NCBI RefSeq assembly: GCF_000422805.1
Contig: NZ_AUGT01000012.1
Span: forward strand, 186,001-250,000
Reading direction: 5' to 3'
Length of the DNA: 64,000 nt
From: Nocardioides halotolerans DSM 19273
Lineage (GTDB): Bacteria > Actinomycetota > Actinomycetes > Propionibacteriales > Nocardioidaceae
Under the pieces are notes generated by a model, which saw only the letters and a program-made list of their open reading frames with translations, did not search any database and was not told the DNA's origin. Positions 23,744 through 34,125 of this stretch are shown here, one piece after another (positions within the stretch are counted from its first letter, which is position 1; every line of letters begins with the position of its first letter). The translations under genes and the position numbers were made by a program.

Positions 23744-24270
23744 GCCGAGGGCCGGACGAGCGGGACGCGGCGTACGTCGACTACGTCGCCGCCCGCCAGG
23801 CCCACCTGCGCCGGATCGCCTACGCGGTCTGCGGCGACTGGCACCGCGCCGACGACCTCCTCCAGACCGCGCTGACCAAGCTCTACCTGGCCTGGCCCCG
23901 GCTGCGCGCCGACGTCGAGCCCGATGCCTACGTGCGCCGCATCATCGTGCGCGCCCATATCGACGAGGGGCGGCGTCCATGGCGCCGCGAGCGGTCCGGC
24001 CTCGACGGGCACGACCGGGCCGTTTCCGGCGGCCTGCCCCTCGAGGAGCGCTCCGCCCTCTTCGGGGCGCTCCAGGGGCTGCCGGAGATGCAGCGCAAGA
24101 CCGTGGTGCTGCGGCACTGGCTGGGCCTCAGCGTCGAGGAGACCGCGGCCGACCTGGGGATCACGGCCGGGACGGTCAAGAGCCACAGCTCGCGAGGACT
24201 CAGCTCTCTCCAGCAGGCGCTGGGGGAGACCACGGCCGCAGGGCGGGGTCGTCGACGGCGTAGGACCTGA
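23740..24270 (+). CDS. SigE-family ECF sigma factor
   Basis: This 176-aa protein has region 2 (LRRIAYAVCGDWHRADDLLQTALTKLYLAW) and region 4 (LPEMQRKTVVLRHWLGLSVE, ETAADLGITAGTVKSHSSRGL). This is the compact layout of the large SigE-like group in Actinobacteria. It starts at GTG 23740, coupled to the membrane gene. Its C-terminal basic tail (RGRRRRRT) lies in the 71-nt region shared with the end of dinB on the other strand. Confidence 0.9.
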   Translation: MSRGPDERDAAYVDYVAARQAHLRRIAYAVCGDWHRADDLLQTALTKLYLAWPRLRADVEPDAYVRRIIVRAHIDEGRRPWRRERSGLDGHDRAVSGGLPLEERSALFGALQGLPEMQRKTVVLRHWLGLSVEETAADLGITAGTVKSHSSRGLSSLQQALGETTAAGRGRRRRRT

Positions 24271-25522
24271 CCGGGCCGGGCGGCGTCTCCGCGGTCTCGA
24301 AGCGGACCGTCACCACGCCGCGGCCCGAGCCCCAGACCCAGCCCCTGCCCATCTCGTCGTGGACGACGTCCGTGCCGGGCGACCAGCCGGGGCGGTCGCG
24401 CGCCCGGGTGATCTCCGGCTCGGGGAGGTCGAGCTCGGGCTCCTCCTCGCTCTCGCCGAACAGGTCCTCCTGGATCCAGTCCGCCAGCCCGGAGACCCCG
24501 ACGCCCAGGAGGCGCACCCCGCCGGAGGTGTCGAGGTCGGCGAGCAGACCGCGGGCGAGCCGCGCGACCGTGGCGCCGTTGTCGGTCGGCGACGCGAGCG
24601 TGGTGGAGCGGTTGAGCGTGGTGAAGTCGTGCAGGCGCACCTTGATCGTCACGGTGCGCCCCGAGAGGCCGTGCTTGCGCAGCCGGGCCGCCACGTCGTT
24701 GGCCTGCCGGGTCAGCAGGTGCTCCATCAGCGAGCGGTCGGTGAGGTCGGTGTCGTAGGTGCCCTCCGAGCTCACCGACTTGGTCTCCCGGTCGGGCTCG
24801 ACGGGCCGGTCGTCGTCGGCCCGCGCCAGCGCGTGGAGGCCGGCGCCGTGCGCCTTGCCGACGAGCGAGACGAGCTCCTCGAGGCTGACCGACTCGAGGT
24901 CGGCGACGGTGTGGATGCCGACCCGGCGCAGCCGCTCCGCGGTCGCGGGGCCTACGCCCGGGATGACCGTGACGCTCATGGGGCGCAGCAGCTCCTGCTC
25001 CGTGCCGGGAGCCACGACGACCAGGCCGTCGGGCTTGTCGAGGTCGCTGGCCACCTTCGCGATGAACTTCGAGCTCCCGATCCCGACCGACGCGGTGAGC
25101 CCTTCGGTCGCCTCGGCGACCCGGGACCGCAGGTCCTCGGCGAACGCCGTCACGGTCGGGACCTCGAGGTCGTCGAGCCCCGCGGCAGCGAGGTCGACGA
25201 AGGCCTCGTCGAGGCTCAGCGGCTCGACGAGCGGCGACGCCGCCCGCAGCAGGCCCATCACGATCGCGCTGGCGTCGCGGTAGGCGTCGAACCGGCCGGA
25301 CAGGAACGCCGCGTGCGGGCACCTCGACCGCGCCTCGCGCGTCGACATGGCGGAGCGGACGCCGTACTTGCGCGCCTCGTAGGACGCCGTCGCGACCACG
25401 CCACGCCCGCCCACGCCCCCGACGACGACGGGTTTGCCGCGCAGCGAGGGCTTGTCGCGCTGCTCCACGGCGGCGAAGAACGCGTCCAGATCCAGGTGGA
25501 GGACCGAGGCGTGGGCGCGCAC
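24200..25522 (-). CDS. dinB: DNA polymerase IV (Y-family translesion polymerase)
   Basis: This 440-aa protein has the Y-family signatures: HLDLDAFFAAVEQRDKPSLRGKPVVVGG at the N-terminus, YEARKYGVRSAM, PLSLDEAFVDL with the catalytic acidic pair, and IPGVGPATAERLRRVGIHTV of the thumb. No beta-clamp motif was checked. The start is GTG 25522; the open frame continues to 25810 without family similarity. No actinobacterial LexA box (TCGAAC-N4-GTTCGA) is visible upstream. Its 3' end overlaps the sigma gene by 71 nt. Confidence 0.93.
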   Translation of the reverse strand: MRAHASVLHLDLDAFFAAVEQRDKPSLRGKPVVVGGVGGRGVVATASYEARKYGVRSAMSTREARSRCPHAAFLSGRFDAYRDASAIVMGLLRAASPLVEPLSLDEAFVDLAAAGLDDLEVPTVTAFAEDLRSRVAEATEGLTASVGIGSSKFIAKVASDLDKPDGLVVVAPGTEQELLRPMSVTVIPGVGPATAERLRRVGIHTVADLESVSLEELVSLVGKAHGAGLHALARADDDRPVEPDRETKSVSSEGTYDTDLTDRSLMEHLLTRQANDVAARLRKHGLSGRTVTIKVRLHDFTTLNRSTTLASPTDNGATVARLARGLLADLDTSGGVRLLGVGVSGLADWIQEDLFGESEEEPELDLPEPEITRARDRPGWSPGTDVVHDEMGRGWVWGSGRGVVTVRFETAETPPGPVRSYAVDDPALRPWSPPAPAGES

Positions 25523-25685
25523 GGCGGCAAGGTACCTCCCGGCGCGGACGTCACCACGCGGGTGAGCGGCCGCTGGTCCCGGAGACGTCCACCTCGCGTG
25601 CACAGCTCGCCCTCGCGAGAGGGTTGTCCCCAACCCGGCACGATCACTCGCCGGATCGTCGCCGCCGGCGGGCAGCGTCGTCGGC

Positions 25686-26618
25686 ATGACAACTCCCGCG
25701 AGCCCGGCGCCCCGCGCCCCCACCTTCACCGCACGCACGCCCGAGGACGTCCTGGCCGTGGTGCCGGTCGTGCTTGGCTTCGAACCGCACGAGTCGGTGG
25801 TGATGCTCACCTTCGGCGGCGACGAGACCTTCCACGCCCGCGTCGACCTCCCTCCGCCCGAGCACGCCCACGAGGCCGTCGAGCAGCTCCTCGAGCCCGC
25901 CCTGCACCACCACGTCGCCCAGGTGGTCCTCGTGGTCTACGCCCGCCACGGGCCCTCCGCCCGCGCGGTGGTGCGGTGCCTGCGCGCCGCGTTCCGCGGG
26001 GCCGGCATCGAGGTGGTCGAGGTGCTGCGCGCTCATGGGGGCCGGTGGTTCGCGCCGGGCCGTCCCGGGGCGCCGGCGACAGGGGTTCCCTACGACGTCC
26101 GCGACCACCTCTTCCGCGCCCAGGCGGTCGCCGAGGGCATCGTCGTCCACGCGTCGCGCGCCGACCTCGAGGCCGGGCTGCGGTCCAGCCCCGAGGCCGC
26201 GGCCGAGGTGGCCCGGCTGGTCCGCCGGGCTCTCCCCAGCCCGCCCGGCGAGATCGCCGACCTCGTCGACACGCGGCTCGACGACGGCCGGTTCCGCGAC
26301 GTCGAGCTGGCGCGGGTGCTGCTCGGCATGCTCGACGTCGGCGGCCGCGACGCGGCGTGGGCCGCCATCACGCGCGACGTCGCCACCGCGCACGTCCGGC
26401 TCTGGACCGACGCGGTCCAGCGCGCTCCCGACGACCTGGTCGCGGCGCCTGCCGCGGTGCTCGCCCTGGCCGCCTGGCTGGCCGGCCACGGCGCGCTGGC
26501 CTGGTGTGCCGTCGACCGCTGCCGGGCCGCCGACCCCGACAACACGCTGGCCGGCCTGGTGGCCGACGTGCTCATCCGCGCGGTCCCGCCGTCCGCGTGG
26601 TCCGGGGTCGCGTCGTGA
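25686..26618 (+). CDS. DUF4192-family protein
   Basis: This 310-aa protein has the DUF4192 N-terminal pattern: EDVLAVVPVVLGFEPHESVVM, followed by QVVLVVYARHGPSARAVVR and VLRAHGGRWFA. The C-terminal half is Ala/Leu-rich and helical (AAVLALAAWLAGHGALAWCA). The family is widespread in Actinobacteria with no known function. It is divergent from dinB with a 163-nt gap. The following ligase gene starts 40 nt on. Confidence 0.83.
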   Translation: MTTPASPAPRAPTFTARTPEDVLAVVPVVLGFEPHESVVMLTFGGDETFHARVDLPPPEHAHEAVEQLLEPALHHHVAQVVLVVYARHGPSARAVVRCLRAAFRGAGIEVVEVLRAHGGRWFAPGRPGAPATGVPYDVRDHLFRAQAVAEGIVVHASRADLEAGLRSSPEAAAEVARLVRRALPSPPGEIADLVDTRLDDGRFRDVELARVLLGMLDVGGRDAAWAAITRDVATAHVRLWTDAVQRAPDDLVAAPAAVLALAAWLAGHGALAWCAVDRCRAADPDNTLAGLVADVLIRAVPPSAWSGVAS

Positions 26619-26658
26619 CGACCCGGCCGCCCCGCATGAGCGTGGGTACCACCCGCCC

Positions 26659-27825
26659 ATGGACACCCGGACCCTCGGCGTCGAGGAGGAGCTGCTGGTC
26701 GTCGACCCGGAGACGCGGGCCGTGACCTCACGCGCGCCCGAGGTGCTCCGTGCCTACACCGACGCCCAGGCGCACCCCGACCCCGTCCCGCTGCTCGACC
26801 AGGAGCTGTTCCGCCACCAGCTCGAGACCCGCACCGACCCGGCGCGGGAGGTCGACGACGTGGTGGCGCAGGTCCTCGAGGGCCGACGGCGCGCCATCGG
26901 GGCCGCCGCCGCCCGTGACCTGGCCGTGGCCGCGTGCGCCACGATCCCGATGGGGCTCGATGACCCCGAGGTGACGGCCGACGACCGCTACCGCGACATG
27001 GTGCAGACCTACGGTGCCGTGGCCCGGCTCGGCACCACCTGCGGGATGCACGTGCACGTGGCCATCGAGTCCGACGAGGAGGGCGTGGCGTGCCTCGACC
27101 GCATCGCGCCCTGGCTGCCGGTGCTGCTCGCGGTGAGCACCAACTCGCCGTTCGCCGACGGCGCCGACACGGGCTACGCCTCGTGGCGGTCGCAGCAGTG
27201 GGCGACCTGGCCCAGCGCCGGGCCGACCGAGGCGTTCGGGTCCGTGGCCGGCTACCGCCGCGCCTGCGAGCGGATGCTGGCCAGTGGCGCGGCGCGTGAC
27301 ACCGGGATGCTCTACTTCGACGCCCGGCTCTCCGAGGGGCAGCCCACCCTCGAGGTGCGGGTCCTCGACGTGGTCACCGACCTGCACGACGTGGGGCTGC
27401 TGGCCGCGCTGGTGCGCGGCCTGGTCGAGACGGCGGCGCTCCAGGCGGCCGCCGGTGAGCCGCTGCCCGACTGGCGGTCGGAGGAGCTGCGCGCGGCGCG
27501 CTGGCGGGCGGCCCGCTACGGCCTCGCCGACGACCTGCTCGACCCGGCCGACCGCGAGCTGCGGCCGGCCCGCGACGTGCTGGGCTCGCTCGTCGACCTG
27601 GTCGGCGACCGGCTCGAGGCGGCCGGCGACCTCGGGCGGGTGACGCGGGGCGTGGAGCGCGTCCTCGGTGGCACCGGCGCGACCCGCCAGCGCGCTGCCC
27701 ATGAGCGCACCGGCTCGATCGAGGGGGTGGTGGACGACGTGCTGGCCCGCACCAAGGAGGCGCCGACGACGTCGGACGCCCTCCCCACGGAGGCGACCGA
27801 GCCCCTAAGGTCCCGTCATGGGTGA
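26659..27825 (+). CDS. Carboxylate-amine ligase, YbdK/GCS2 family
   Basis: This 388-aa protein shows TLGVEEELLVVDPETR at the N-terminus, QELFRHQLETRTDP, TCGMHVHVAI and RRSQ-type late motifs. These are typical of the glutamate-cysteine ligase-like YbdK family. It is expected to join a carboxylate (often glutamate) to an amine with ATP. ATG 26659 was chosen at the start of family similarity. Its end overlaps the next, related, ligase gene by 8 nt. Confidence 0.88.
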   Translation: MDTRTLGVEEELLVVDPETRAVTSRAPEVLRAYTDAQAHPDPVPLLDQELFRHQLETRTDPAREVDDVVAQVLEGRRRAIGAAAARDLAVAACATIPMGLDDPEVTADDRYRDMVQTYGAVARLGTTCGMHVHVAIESDEEGVACLDRIAPWLPVLLAVSTNSPFADGADTGYASWRSQQWATWPSAGPTEAFGSVAGYRRACERMLASGAARDTGMLYFDARLSEGQPTLEVRVLDVVTDLHDVGLLAALVRGLVETAALQAAAGEPLPDWRSEELRAARWRAARYGLADDLLDPADRELRPARDVLGSLVDLVGDRLEAAGDLGRVTRGVERVLGGTGATRQRAAHERTGSIEGVVDDVLARTKEAPTTSDALPTEATEPLRSRHG

Positions 27826-29290
27826 AGAGGTGGAGGCGCAGGAGTTCTCCCGGGCCGACCGGACGCGCTACCGCGAGAAGGTCAGACGCTGCCTCGACGT
27901 GTTCGCACGCATGCTGCGCGAGGCGCGGTTCGACACCGACGACCCCATGACCGGCCTCGAGGTCGAGCTCAACCTGGTCGACGAGCGGGGCGACCCGGCC
28001 CTGAAGAACACCGAGGCGCTCGCGGCGATCGCCGACCCGGCGTTCCAGACCGAGCTCGGCCTGTTCAACATCGAGATCAACGTGCCGCCGGTCAAGCTGC
28101 GCGAGGGCGGGCTGGAGACCTTCGAGGAGCTCCTGCGCCGCGACCTCAACGGCGCCGAGGAGAAGTCCGCGCAGGTCGGCGCCCACATGGTGATGATCGG
28201 CATCCTCCCGACGCTCGGCCCCGACCACATGACCGCGGCGAGCATCAGCCCCAACCCGCGCTACAAGCTGCTCGGCGAGCAGATCCTCAACGCCCGGGGC
28301 GAGGACATCTCGATCCAGATCGCCGGCATCGGCAACGTCGACCGGCTCGAGACGACGACCGACTCGATCGTGCCGGAGGCGGCGTGCACCAGCACGCAGT
28401 TCCACGTGCAGACCTCGCCCGACAGCTTCGCCGAGTACTGGAACGCCTCCCAGGCGATGTGCGCCATCCAGCTGGCAGTGGGCGCGAACTCGCCGTACCT
28501 CCTCGGCCACGAGCTGTGGCGCGAGACCCGCATCCCGCTGTTCGAGCAGTCCACCGACACCCGGGCCGAGGAGCTCAAGGCGCAGGGCGTGCGGCCGAGG
28601 GTGTGGTTCGGCGAGCGCTGGGTCACGTCCGTGTTCGACCTGTTCGAGGAGAACGTCCGCTACTTCCCGGCCCTGCTGCCGATCACCGACGACGAGGACC
28701 CGCTCGCGGTGCTCGAGGAGGGCGGGGTGCCGCAGCTCTCCGAGCTCCGGCTGCACAACGGGACGATCTACCGCTGGAACCGCCCGGTCTACGACATCGC
28801 CGGGGGAGTGCCGCACCTGCGGGTCGAGAACCGCGTGCTCGCGGCCGGCCCCACGATCGTCGACACGGTCGCCAACGCCGCGTTCTACTTCGGGCTGGTG
28901 CGGTCGCTGGCCGAGAGCGAGCGGCCCCTGTGGTCGCAGATGTCGTTCAGCGCGGCGGAGGAGAACTTCCACGTCGCCGCCCAGCACGGCATCGAGGCCC
29001 AGGTCTACTGGCCCGGCATCGGCCAGGTGTCTGCCACCGAGCTGACCCTGCGCCGGCTCCTGCCGATGGCGCGCGAGGGCCTGGCGGAGTGGGGCGTCGA
29101 CAGCGCCACCAGCGAGCGGCTGCTCGGCATCATCGAGCAGCGCTGCCTGCTCGGCACCAACGGCGCCGAGTGGTTCGTCCGGCGGATGGGGCAGCGCTCC
29201 GACATGGAGCGCTTCGACGCCCTGCGCGCGACGCTGCTGGAGTACCGCGAGCGGATGCACACCAACGAGCCGGTCCACACCTGGGACTGA
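27818..29290 (+). CDS. Glutamate-cysteine ligase-family (GCS2) protein
   Basis: This 490-aa protein has MTGLEVELNLVDERGDPALK, GLFNIEINVPPVKL, ACTSTQFHVQTSPDSFAEYW, LRVENRVLAAGPTIVDTVAN and a conserved end MHTNEPVHTWD. This is a well-conserved actinobacterial subfamily of GCS2 ligases, longer than YbdK types. It lies directly behind a YbdK-like gene with an 8-nt overlap. Actinobacteria usually make mycothiol rather than glutathione, so the product may be another gamma-glutamyl compound. The true substrate is unknown. Confidence 0.86.
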   Translation: MGEEVEAQEFSRADRTRYREKVRRCLDVFARMLREARFDTDDPMTGLEVELNLVDERGDPALKNTEALAAIADPAFQTELGLFNIEINVPPVKLREGGLETFEELLRRDLNGAEEKSAQVGAHMVMIGILPTLGPDHMTAASISPNPRYKLLGEQILNARGEDISIQIAGIGNVDRLETTTDSIVPEAACTSTQFHVQTSPDSFAEYWNASQAMCAIQLAVGANSPYLLGHELWRETRIPLFEQSTDTRAEELKAQGVRPRVWFGERWVTSVFDLFEENVRYFPALLPITDDEDPLAVLEEGGVPQLSELRLHNGTIYRWNRPVYDIAGGVPHLRVENRVLAAGPTIVDTVANAAFYFGLVRSLAESERPLWSQMSFSAAEENFHVAAQHGIEAQVYWPGIGQVSATELTLRRLLPMAREGLAEWGVDSATSERLLGIIEQRCLLGTNGAEWFVRRMGQRSDMERFDALRATLLEYRERMHTNEPVHTWD

Positions 29291-29295
29291 CCCGC

Positions 29296-29718
29296 CTAGC
29301 GGCTCCGGGGCCGCACCCGCGCCCAGGTGCGGGCCAGCCCGCTGCGCGGGTCGCGCCAGCCGTGCCGGTCGACGACCACGAACGTCAACGCCGCGCCGGC
29401 CTCGTCGTATGCCGCGCGGGCGGCCGCGAGCCAGCGGACGTCGACGTCCTGCAGGTCCGGCCCGCCGCAGCGGGTGAGCCAGACGAGGTCGTCGTGCGCG
29501 CCGGCGCGCGCCCGGAGCGCGGCCACGAGGTCGGTGCGCAGGCTGTGGTCGGCGGGCTCGCACGACGCCGCGTCCAGCGACGCGACGCCTCCGCCCGGGG
29601 TGCCGACGTGCAGCACGGGTGGGAACACCCGGCGCCTCTCCCGCGTGACGTGGTCGACGACCGCGCACCTCAGGAGCGCGTCGGTGCGCGCCGGCAGCGG
29701 TGCGCTCAGGCCCTCCAT
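29296..29718 (-). CDS. Hypothetical protein
   Basis: This 140-aa protein reads as globular (TDALLRCAVVDHVTRERRRV, then VLHVGTPGGGVASLDAASCE and AGAALTFVVVDRHGWRDPR). No family was recognised. The frame continues upstream to 30222, but ATG 29718 is the first sensible start and sits just outside the promoter region of the stress protein gene. It converges on the GCS2-type ligase with 5 nt between stops. Confidence 0.6.
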   Translation of the reverse strand: MEGLSAPLPARTDALLRCAVVDHVTRERRRVFPPVLHVGTPGGGVASLDAASCEPADHSLRTDLVAALRARAGAHDDLVWLTRCGGPDLQDVDVRWLAAARAAYDEAGAALTFVVVDRHGWRDPRSGLARTWARVRPRSR

Positions 29719-29839
29719 CCCTGAGACCTCCCCGCAACTCCCGCGACCGACGCAGGCTCTCCACAGGCCGCTCGGGCGGGCACCCGGTAGCGTGCCAGGG
29801 GTTGCTCGTGGGTACCCGGACGCGCAGGAGGAAGTTGCC

Positions 29840-30232
29840 ATGCCGACTGTCGTACTGGGGTACGTGCCCAAGCCCGAGGGCGAGGCAGCGCTCGCCGCCT
29901 CGATCTCCGAGGCCACGCTGCGTGGCGCCGACCTGGTCGTCGTCAACGCCCACCGAGCCCACCATGGGGAATCCGAGGACGGTGCCGCGGCGGAGCTCGA
30001 CGGGGTCCGGTCCCGCGTCGAGTCGGCGGGCGTCACGGTCGACGTGCGCCAGCCCGAGACCGGCCTGGAGGCGTCCGAGAACCTCCTCGCCATCGCCGAG
30101 GAGGTCGGCGCCGAGCTGATCGTCATCGGCCTGCGGCGGCGTACACCGGTCGGCAAGCTGATCCTCGGCAGCAACGCCCAGCGCATCCTGCTCGACGCGT
30201 CCTGCCCCGTCCTCGCGGTCAAGTCGGACTGA
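29840..30232 (+). CDS. Universal stress protein (UspA family)
   Basis: This 130-aa single-domain Usp has VVLGYVPKPEGEAALAASIS at the N-terminus and the ATP-binding region GLRRRTPVGKLILGSNAQRI (G-x2-R..G-x9-G-S-like), ending LLDASCPVLAVKS. The start ATG 29840 follows GCAGGAGGAAG. A base-excision repair-type gene follows 43 nt downstream on the same strand. Confidence 0.9.
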   Translation: MPTVVLGYVPKPEGEAALAASISEATLRGADLVVVNAHRAHHGESEDGAAAELDGVRSRVESAGVTVDVRQPETGLEASENLLAIAEEVGAELIVIGLRRRTPVGKLILGSNAQRILLDASCPVLAVKSD

Positions 30233-30275
30233 GGGCTCGACCGGCCGATGAGTCGGCGACCCCCGATGGGTCAAG

Positions 30276-30854
30276 ATGGCCACCATGGCCATCCACATCA
30301 CCGGCGACGCCGAGGCGGACCGCGTCCTCGACGACAGCCCGTTCGCGCTGCTGGTCGGGATGATGCTCGACCAGCAGTACCCGATGGAGCACGCGTTCCG
30401 GGGACCGCACAAGGTGCTCACCCGCTTCGGCTCCATCGAGCCGGGCGCGATCGCGGCGGCCGACCCCGACGAGTTCGCGACGCTGTGCACGACGCCGCCG
30501 GCGATCCACCGCTACGGCGGGTCGATGGCGGCGCGGCTCCAGGCGCTGGCGGCCCTGGTCGAGAGCGACTACGGCGGCGACGCCGCGCGCATCTGGACCG
30601 AGGCCACCAGCGGACAGGACCTGATGGAGCGCGTGCAGGCGCTGCCGGGCTTCGGCAAGCAGAAGGCGCAGATCTTCGTGGCGCTGCTGGCCAAGCAGCT
30701 CGGCGTGCGCCCCGAGGGCTGGGAGGCGGCGGTCGGCGCGTACGCCGAGGACGGATACCGCTCGGTGGCCGACGTGACCGACCCCGAGTCGCTGCAGAAG
30801 GTCCGCGACTTCAAGAAGGCCGCGAAGGCCGAGGCCAAGGCGCAGGCGGGCTGA
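30276..30854 (+). CDS. HhH-GPD-type base excision repair DNA glycosylase
   Basis: This 192-aa protein has a helix-hairpin-helix motif (VQALPGFGKQKAQIFVALLA) and an N-terminal helical region (FALLVGMMLDQQYPMEHAF) of the short actinobacterial HhH-GPD group. No [4Fe-4S] cysteine cluster is present. It would excise damaged bases, but substrate range is unknown. The start may be ATG 30276 or ATG 30285. The next gene starts 1 nt after its stop. Confidence 0.85.
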   Translation: MATMAIHITGDAEADRVLDDSPFALLVGMMLDQQYPMEHAFRGPHKVLTRFGSIEPGAIAAADPDEFATLCTTPPAIHRYGGSMAARLQALAALVESDYGGDAARIWTEATSGQDLMERVQALPGFGKQKAQIFVALLAKQLGVRPEGWEAAVGAYAEDGYRSVADVTDPESLQKVRDFKKAAKAEAKAQAG

Positions 30855-30855
30855 C

Positions 30856-31305
30856 GTGCGCGCCACCCTGCTCCTCGCCGACTACGCCGTGGTCGCCGAC
30901 GGCAAGCTCTACGTCAGCGGCGGCGGCTGGAGCGTCACGAGCGCCGGTGCGCCCTCGGCGATCGCGATCAAGCTCGACGTCCCGTGGGACCGCGCCAACG
31001 CCAAGCTGCACCTGCGGCTGCGTCTGATCGGGCAGGACGGCGAGCCGGTCGTCGTGCCGGGAGCCGACGGACCGCAGCCGGTCGAGATCAACGGCGACGT
31101 CGAGGTGGGCCGGCCGACCGGCGTGGTGCCGGGCGCCGACCTCGACTTCCCGCTGGCCTTCCAGATCGGGCCGCTCCCGCTCCAGCCGGGGCAGCGCTAC
31201 GAGTGGGTGCTCGACATCGACGGCGACACCCAGCGCGACTGGCACCTCACCTTCAGCACCCGTGCGGCACCGCCGGCGACCACGACGTACGTCGTCGATC
31301 CCTGA
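30856..31305 (+). CDS. DUF6941-like hypothetical protein
   Basis: This 149-aa beta-rich protein starts MRATLLLADYAVVADGKLYV and continues SGGGWSVTSAGAPSAIAIKL, with LQPGQRYEWVLDIDGDTQRD later. It resembles the DUF6941 group of small actinobacterial proteins; that assignment is from memory and not tested. The start GTG 30856 is 1 nt after the glycosylase stop, so the two are co-transcribed. Confidence 0.65.
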   Translation: MRATLLLADYAVVADGKLYVSGGGWSVTSAGAPSAIAIKLDVPWDRANAKLHLRLRLIGQDGEPVVVPGADGPQPVEINGDVEVGRPTGVVPGADLDFPLAFQIGPLPLQPGQRYEWVLDIDGDTQRDWHLTFSTRAAPPATTTYVVDP

Positions 31306-31482
31306 CGGATCACGGGCCGCGGCGACACGCTCGTCCGCGTGCGGTGCCGATGCGGGAACCCCTTGGCCCGCGTGGCAGAATGAACAACGCGGCTCTTGAC
31401 GACAGCGGGTCGTGCCGCGCCCAAAGCCCGATCCTCGGCCCCGCCCAGCGTGTGCCACCAGTCACCGATTGAAGAGGTGTTC

Positions 31483-32997
<1,515 letters not shown>

Positions 32998-33012
32998 GAC
33001 ACCCGACTGAGC

Positions 33013-33044
33013 GGACCGCGCCGGGCGACCGGGGCGGCCCGCTT
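33013..33044 (+). terminator. Candidate terminator after rpoD
   Basis: GCGGACCGCGCCGG (33013-33026) can pair with CCGGGGCGGCCCGC (33031-33044) around GCGA, with two mismatches. It lies 16 nt after the rpoD stop. Confidence 0.45.
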
Positions 33045-33180
33045 CGTCGTCTGGCGTCACCCGGACCAGTTGGTGGGACGGCGTGTTCCTGCGGTCGAGC
33101 GCACGACGTCTCCGCTTAGCATGTCGTCCCACACGGCCGCGGAGGGCGGCCTCGGGGGATCTGAGAAGCGGGGAACAGGC

Positions 33181-33993
33181 GTGAAGACACGTGTCGTGCA
33201 GCTGGTGGCGGTGCTGGTGGCGGTCCTGATGGTGCTGCTGGGGGCGGCCGCGGTGCCGGCCGGGGCCGCTGACCGGGCCCCGACCCAGAAGAAGGCCGGC
33301 AAGGTCAAGCTCCAGCTGGTCGGCGCCCCCGGCGTCGTCAGCGGCACGACGCTCACCTTCGTCGGCTCCGCGTCGAAGAAGACCAAGCGCAAGACGGCCA
33401 CGCTCCTGCGCCGGGTCAACGACGGCGCCTGGGTCGGCGTCGGACGGGCCAAGGTCGGCGGCGACGGGACCTTCGCGATCTCGGGCATCGCCACCGCGAA
33501 CGGCGCCAACACCTGGCGGGTCACGATCAAGACCAAGAAGAGGAAGTACGTCTCGAACGTCGTCAAGTCCGACGTCTACCAGTGGTACGAGCTGAACGAC
33601 GACAACGACGTGGATGAGACGTCGTACGTCTACTCCGGCCGGGCCGACATCGGCTCGCAGACGTTCCCTTCCGCGATGTACGCCGACGACATGGACACCG
33701 GCGACTCCGAGCGCTGGACCGAGTGGAACCTCAGCTACAAGTGCGTCACCGTGAGCTTCTACTACGGCATGGACAACGGCTCCAGCTCCGGGACGGTGGG
33801 CCGGTTCAGCTATGCCCTCGACGGCACCCGGACGGCCATCGGCGACAGGGGGCTCGGCGAGGCGGCGCCGTACCAGATCCCGGTCTCCGGGCGGCTGCGG
33901 ATCCGGCTGAACTTCCTGCTGATCGCCGGCGCCGGCTACGGCTCGCCCACCTACGCCCAGCCCCAGGCGCTCTGCCTCTCCAGCCCCTTCTGA
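33181..33993 (+). CDS. Secreted hypothetical protein
   Basis: This 270-aa protein has a signal peptide (MKTRVVQLVAVLVAVLMVLL, AVPAGAA cleavage region). A beta-rich Ig-like segment (KLQLVGAPGVVSGTTLTFVG ... RVTIKTKKRKYVS) follows. The C-terminal part has MDTGDSERWTEWNLSYKC and GRLRIRLNFLLIAGAGYG, which loosely resembles NPCBM-type carbohydrate-binding domains. Two cysteines remain (SYKC, ALCL). It starts at GTG 33181. Function is unknown. Confidence 0.7.
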   Translation: MKTRVVQLVAVLVAVLMVLLGAAAVPAGAADRAPTQKKAGKVKLQLVGAPGVVSGTTLTFVGSASKKTKRKTATLLRRVNDGAWVGVGRAKVGGDGTFAISGIATANGANTWRVTIKTKKRKYVSNVVKSDVYQWYELNDDNDVDETSYVYSGRADIGSQTFPSAMYADDMDTGDSERWTEWNLSYKCVTVSFYYGMDNGSSSGTVGRFSYALDGTRTAIGDRGLGEAAPYQIPVSGRLRIRLNFLLIAGAGYGSPTYAQPQALCLSSPF

Positions 33994-34125
33994 GGGCAAG
34001 GAGCAGCGGGGCGGGGTAGCGATCCTCTGGCCGCACTGGTCCAGAGGGGTACGAGGAGCCGTAACGCTGGGGACGGCCGGTGACAGGAAGGGAGCGCACC
34101 CCCGCCACCGGACCAAGGAGCTCGC

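Noticed and set aside
25523..25685. SOS box upstream of dinB
   Set aside because: No TCGAAC-N4-GTTCGA-type site was found in the divergent gap.
27374..30490. Long minus-strand open frame opposite the GCS2-type ligase and stress protein genes
   Set aside because: It is antisense to well-conserved genes, with low-complexity sequence and no motifs of its own. Only the separate frame at 29296-29718 looks gene-like.
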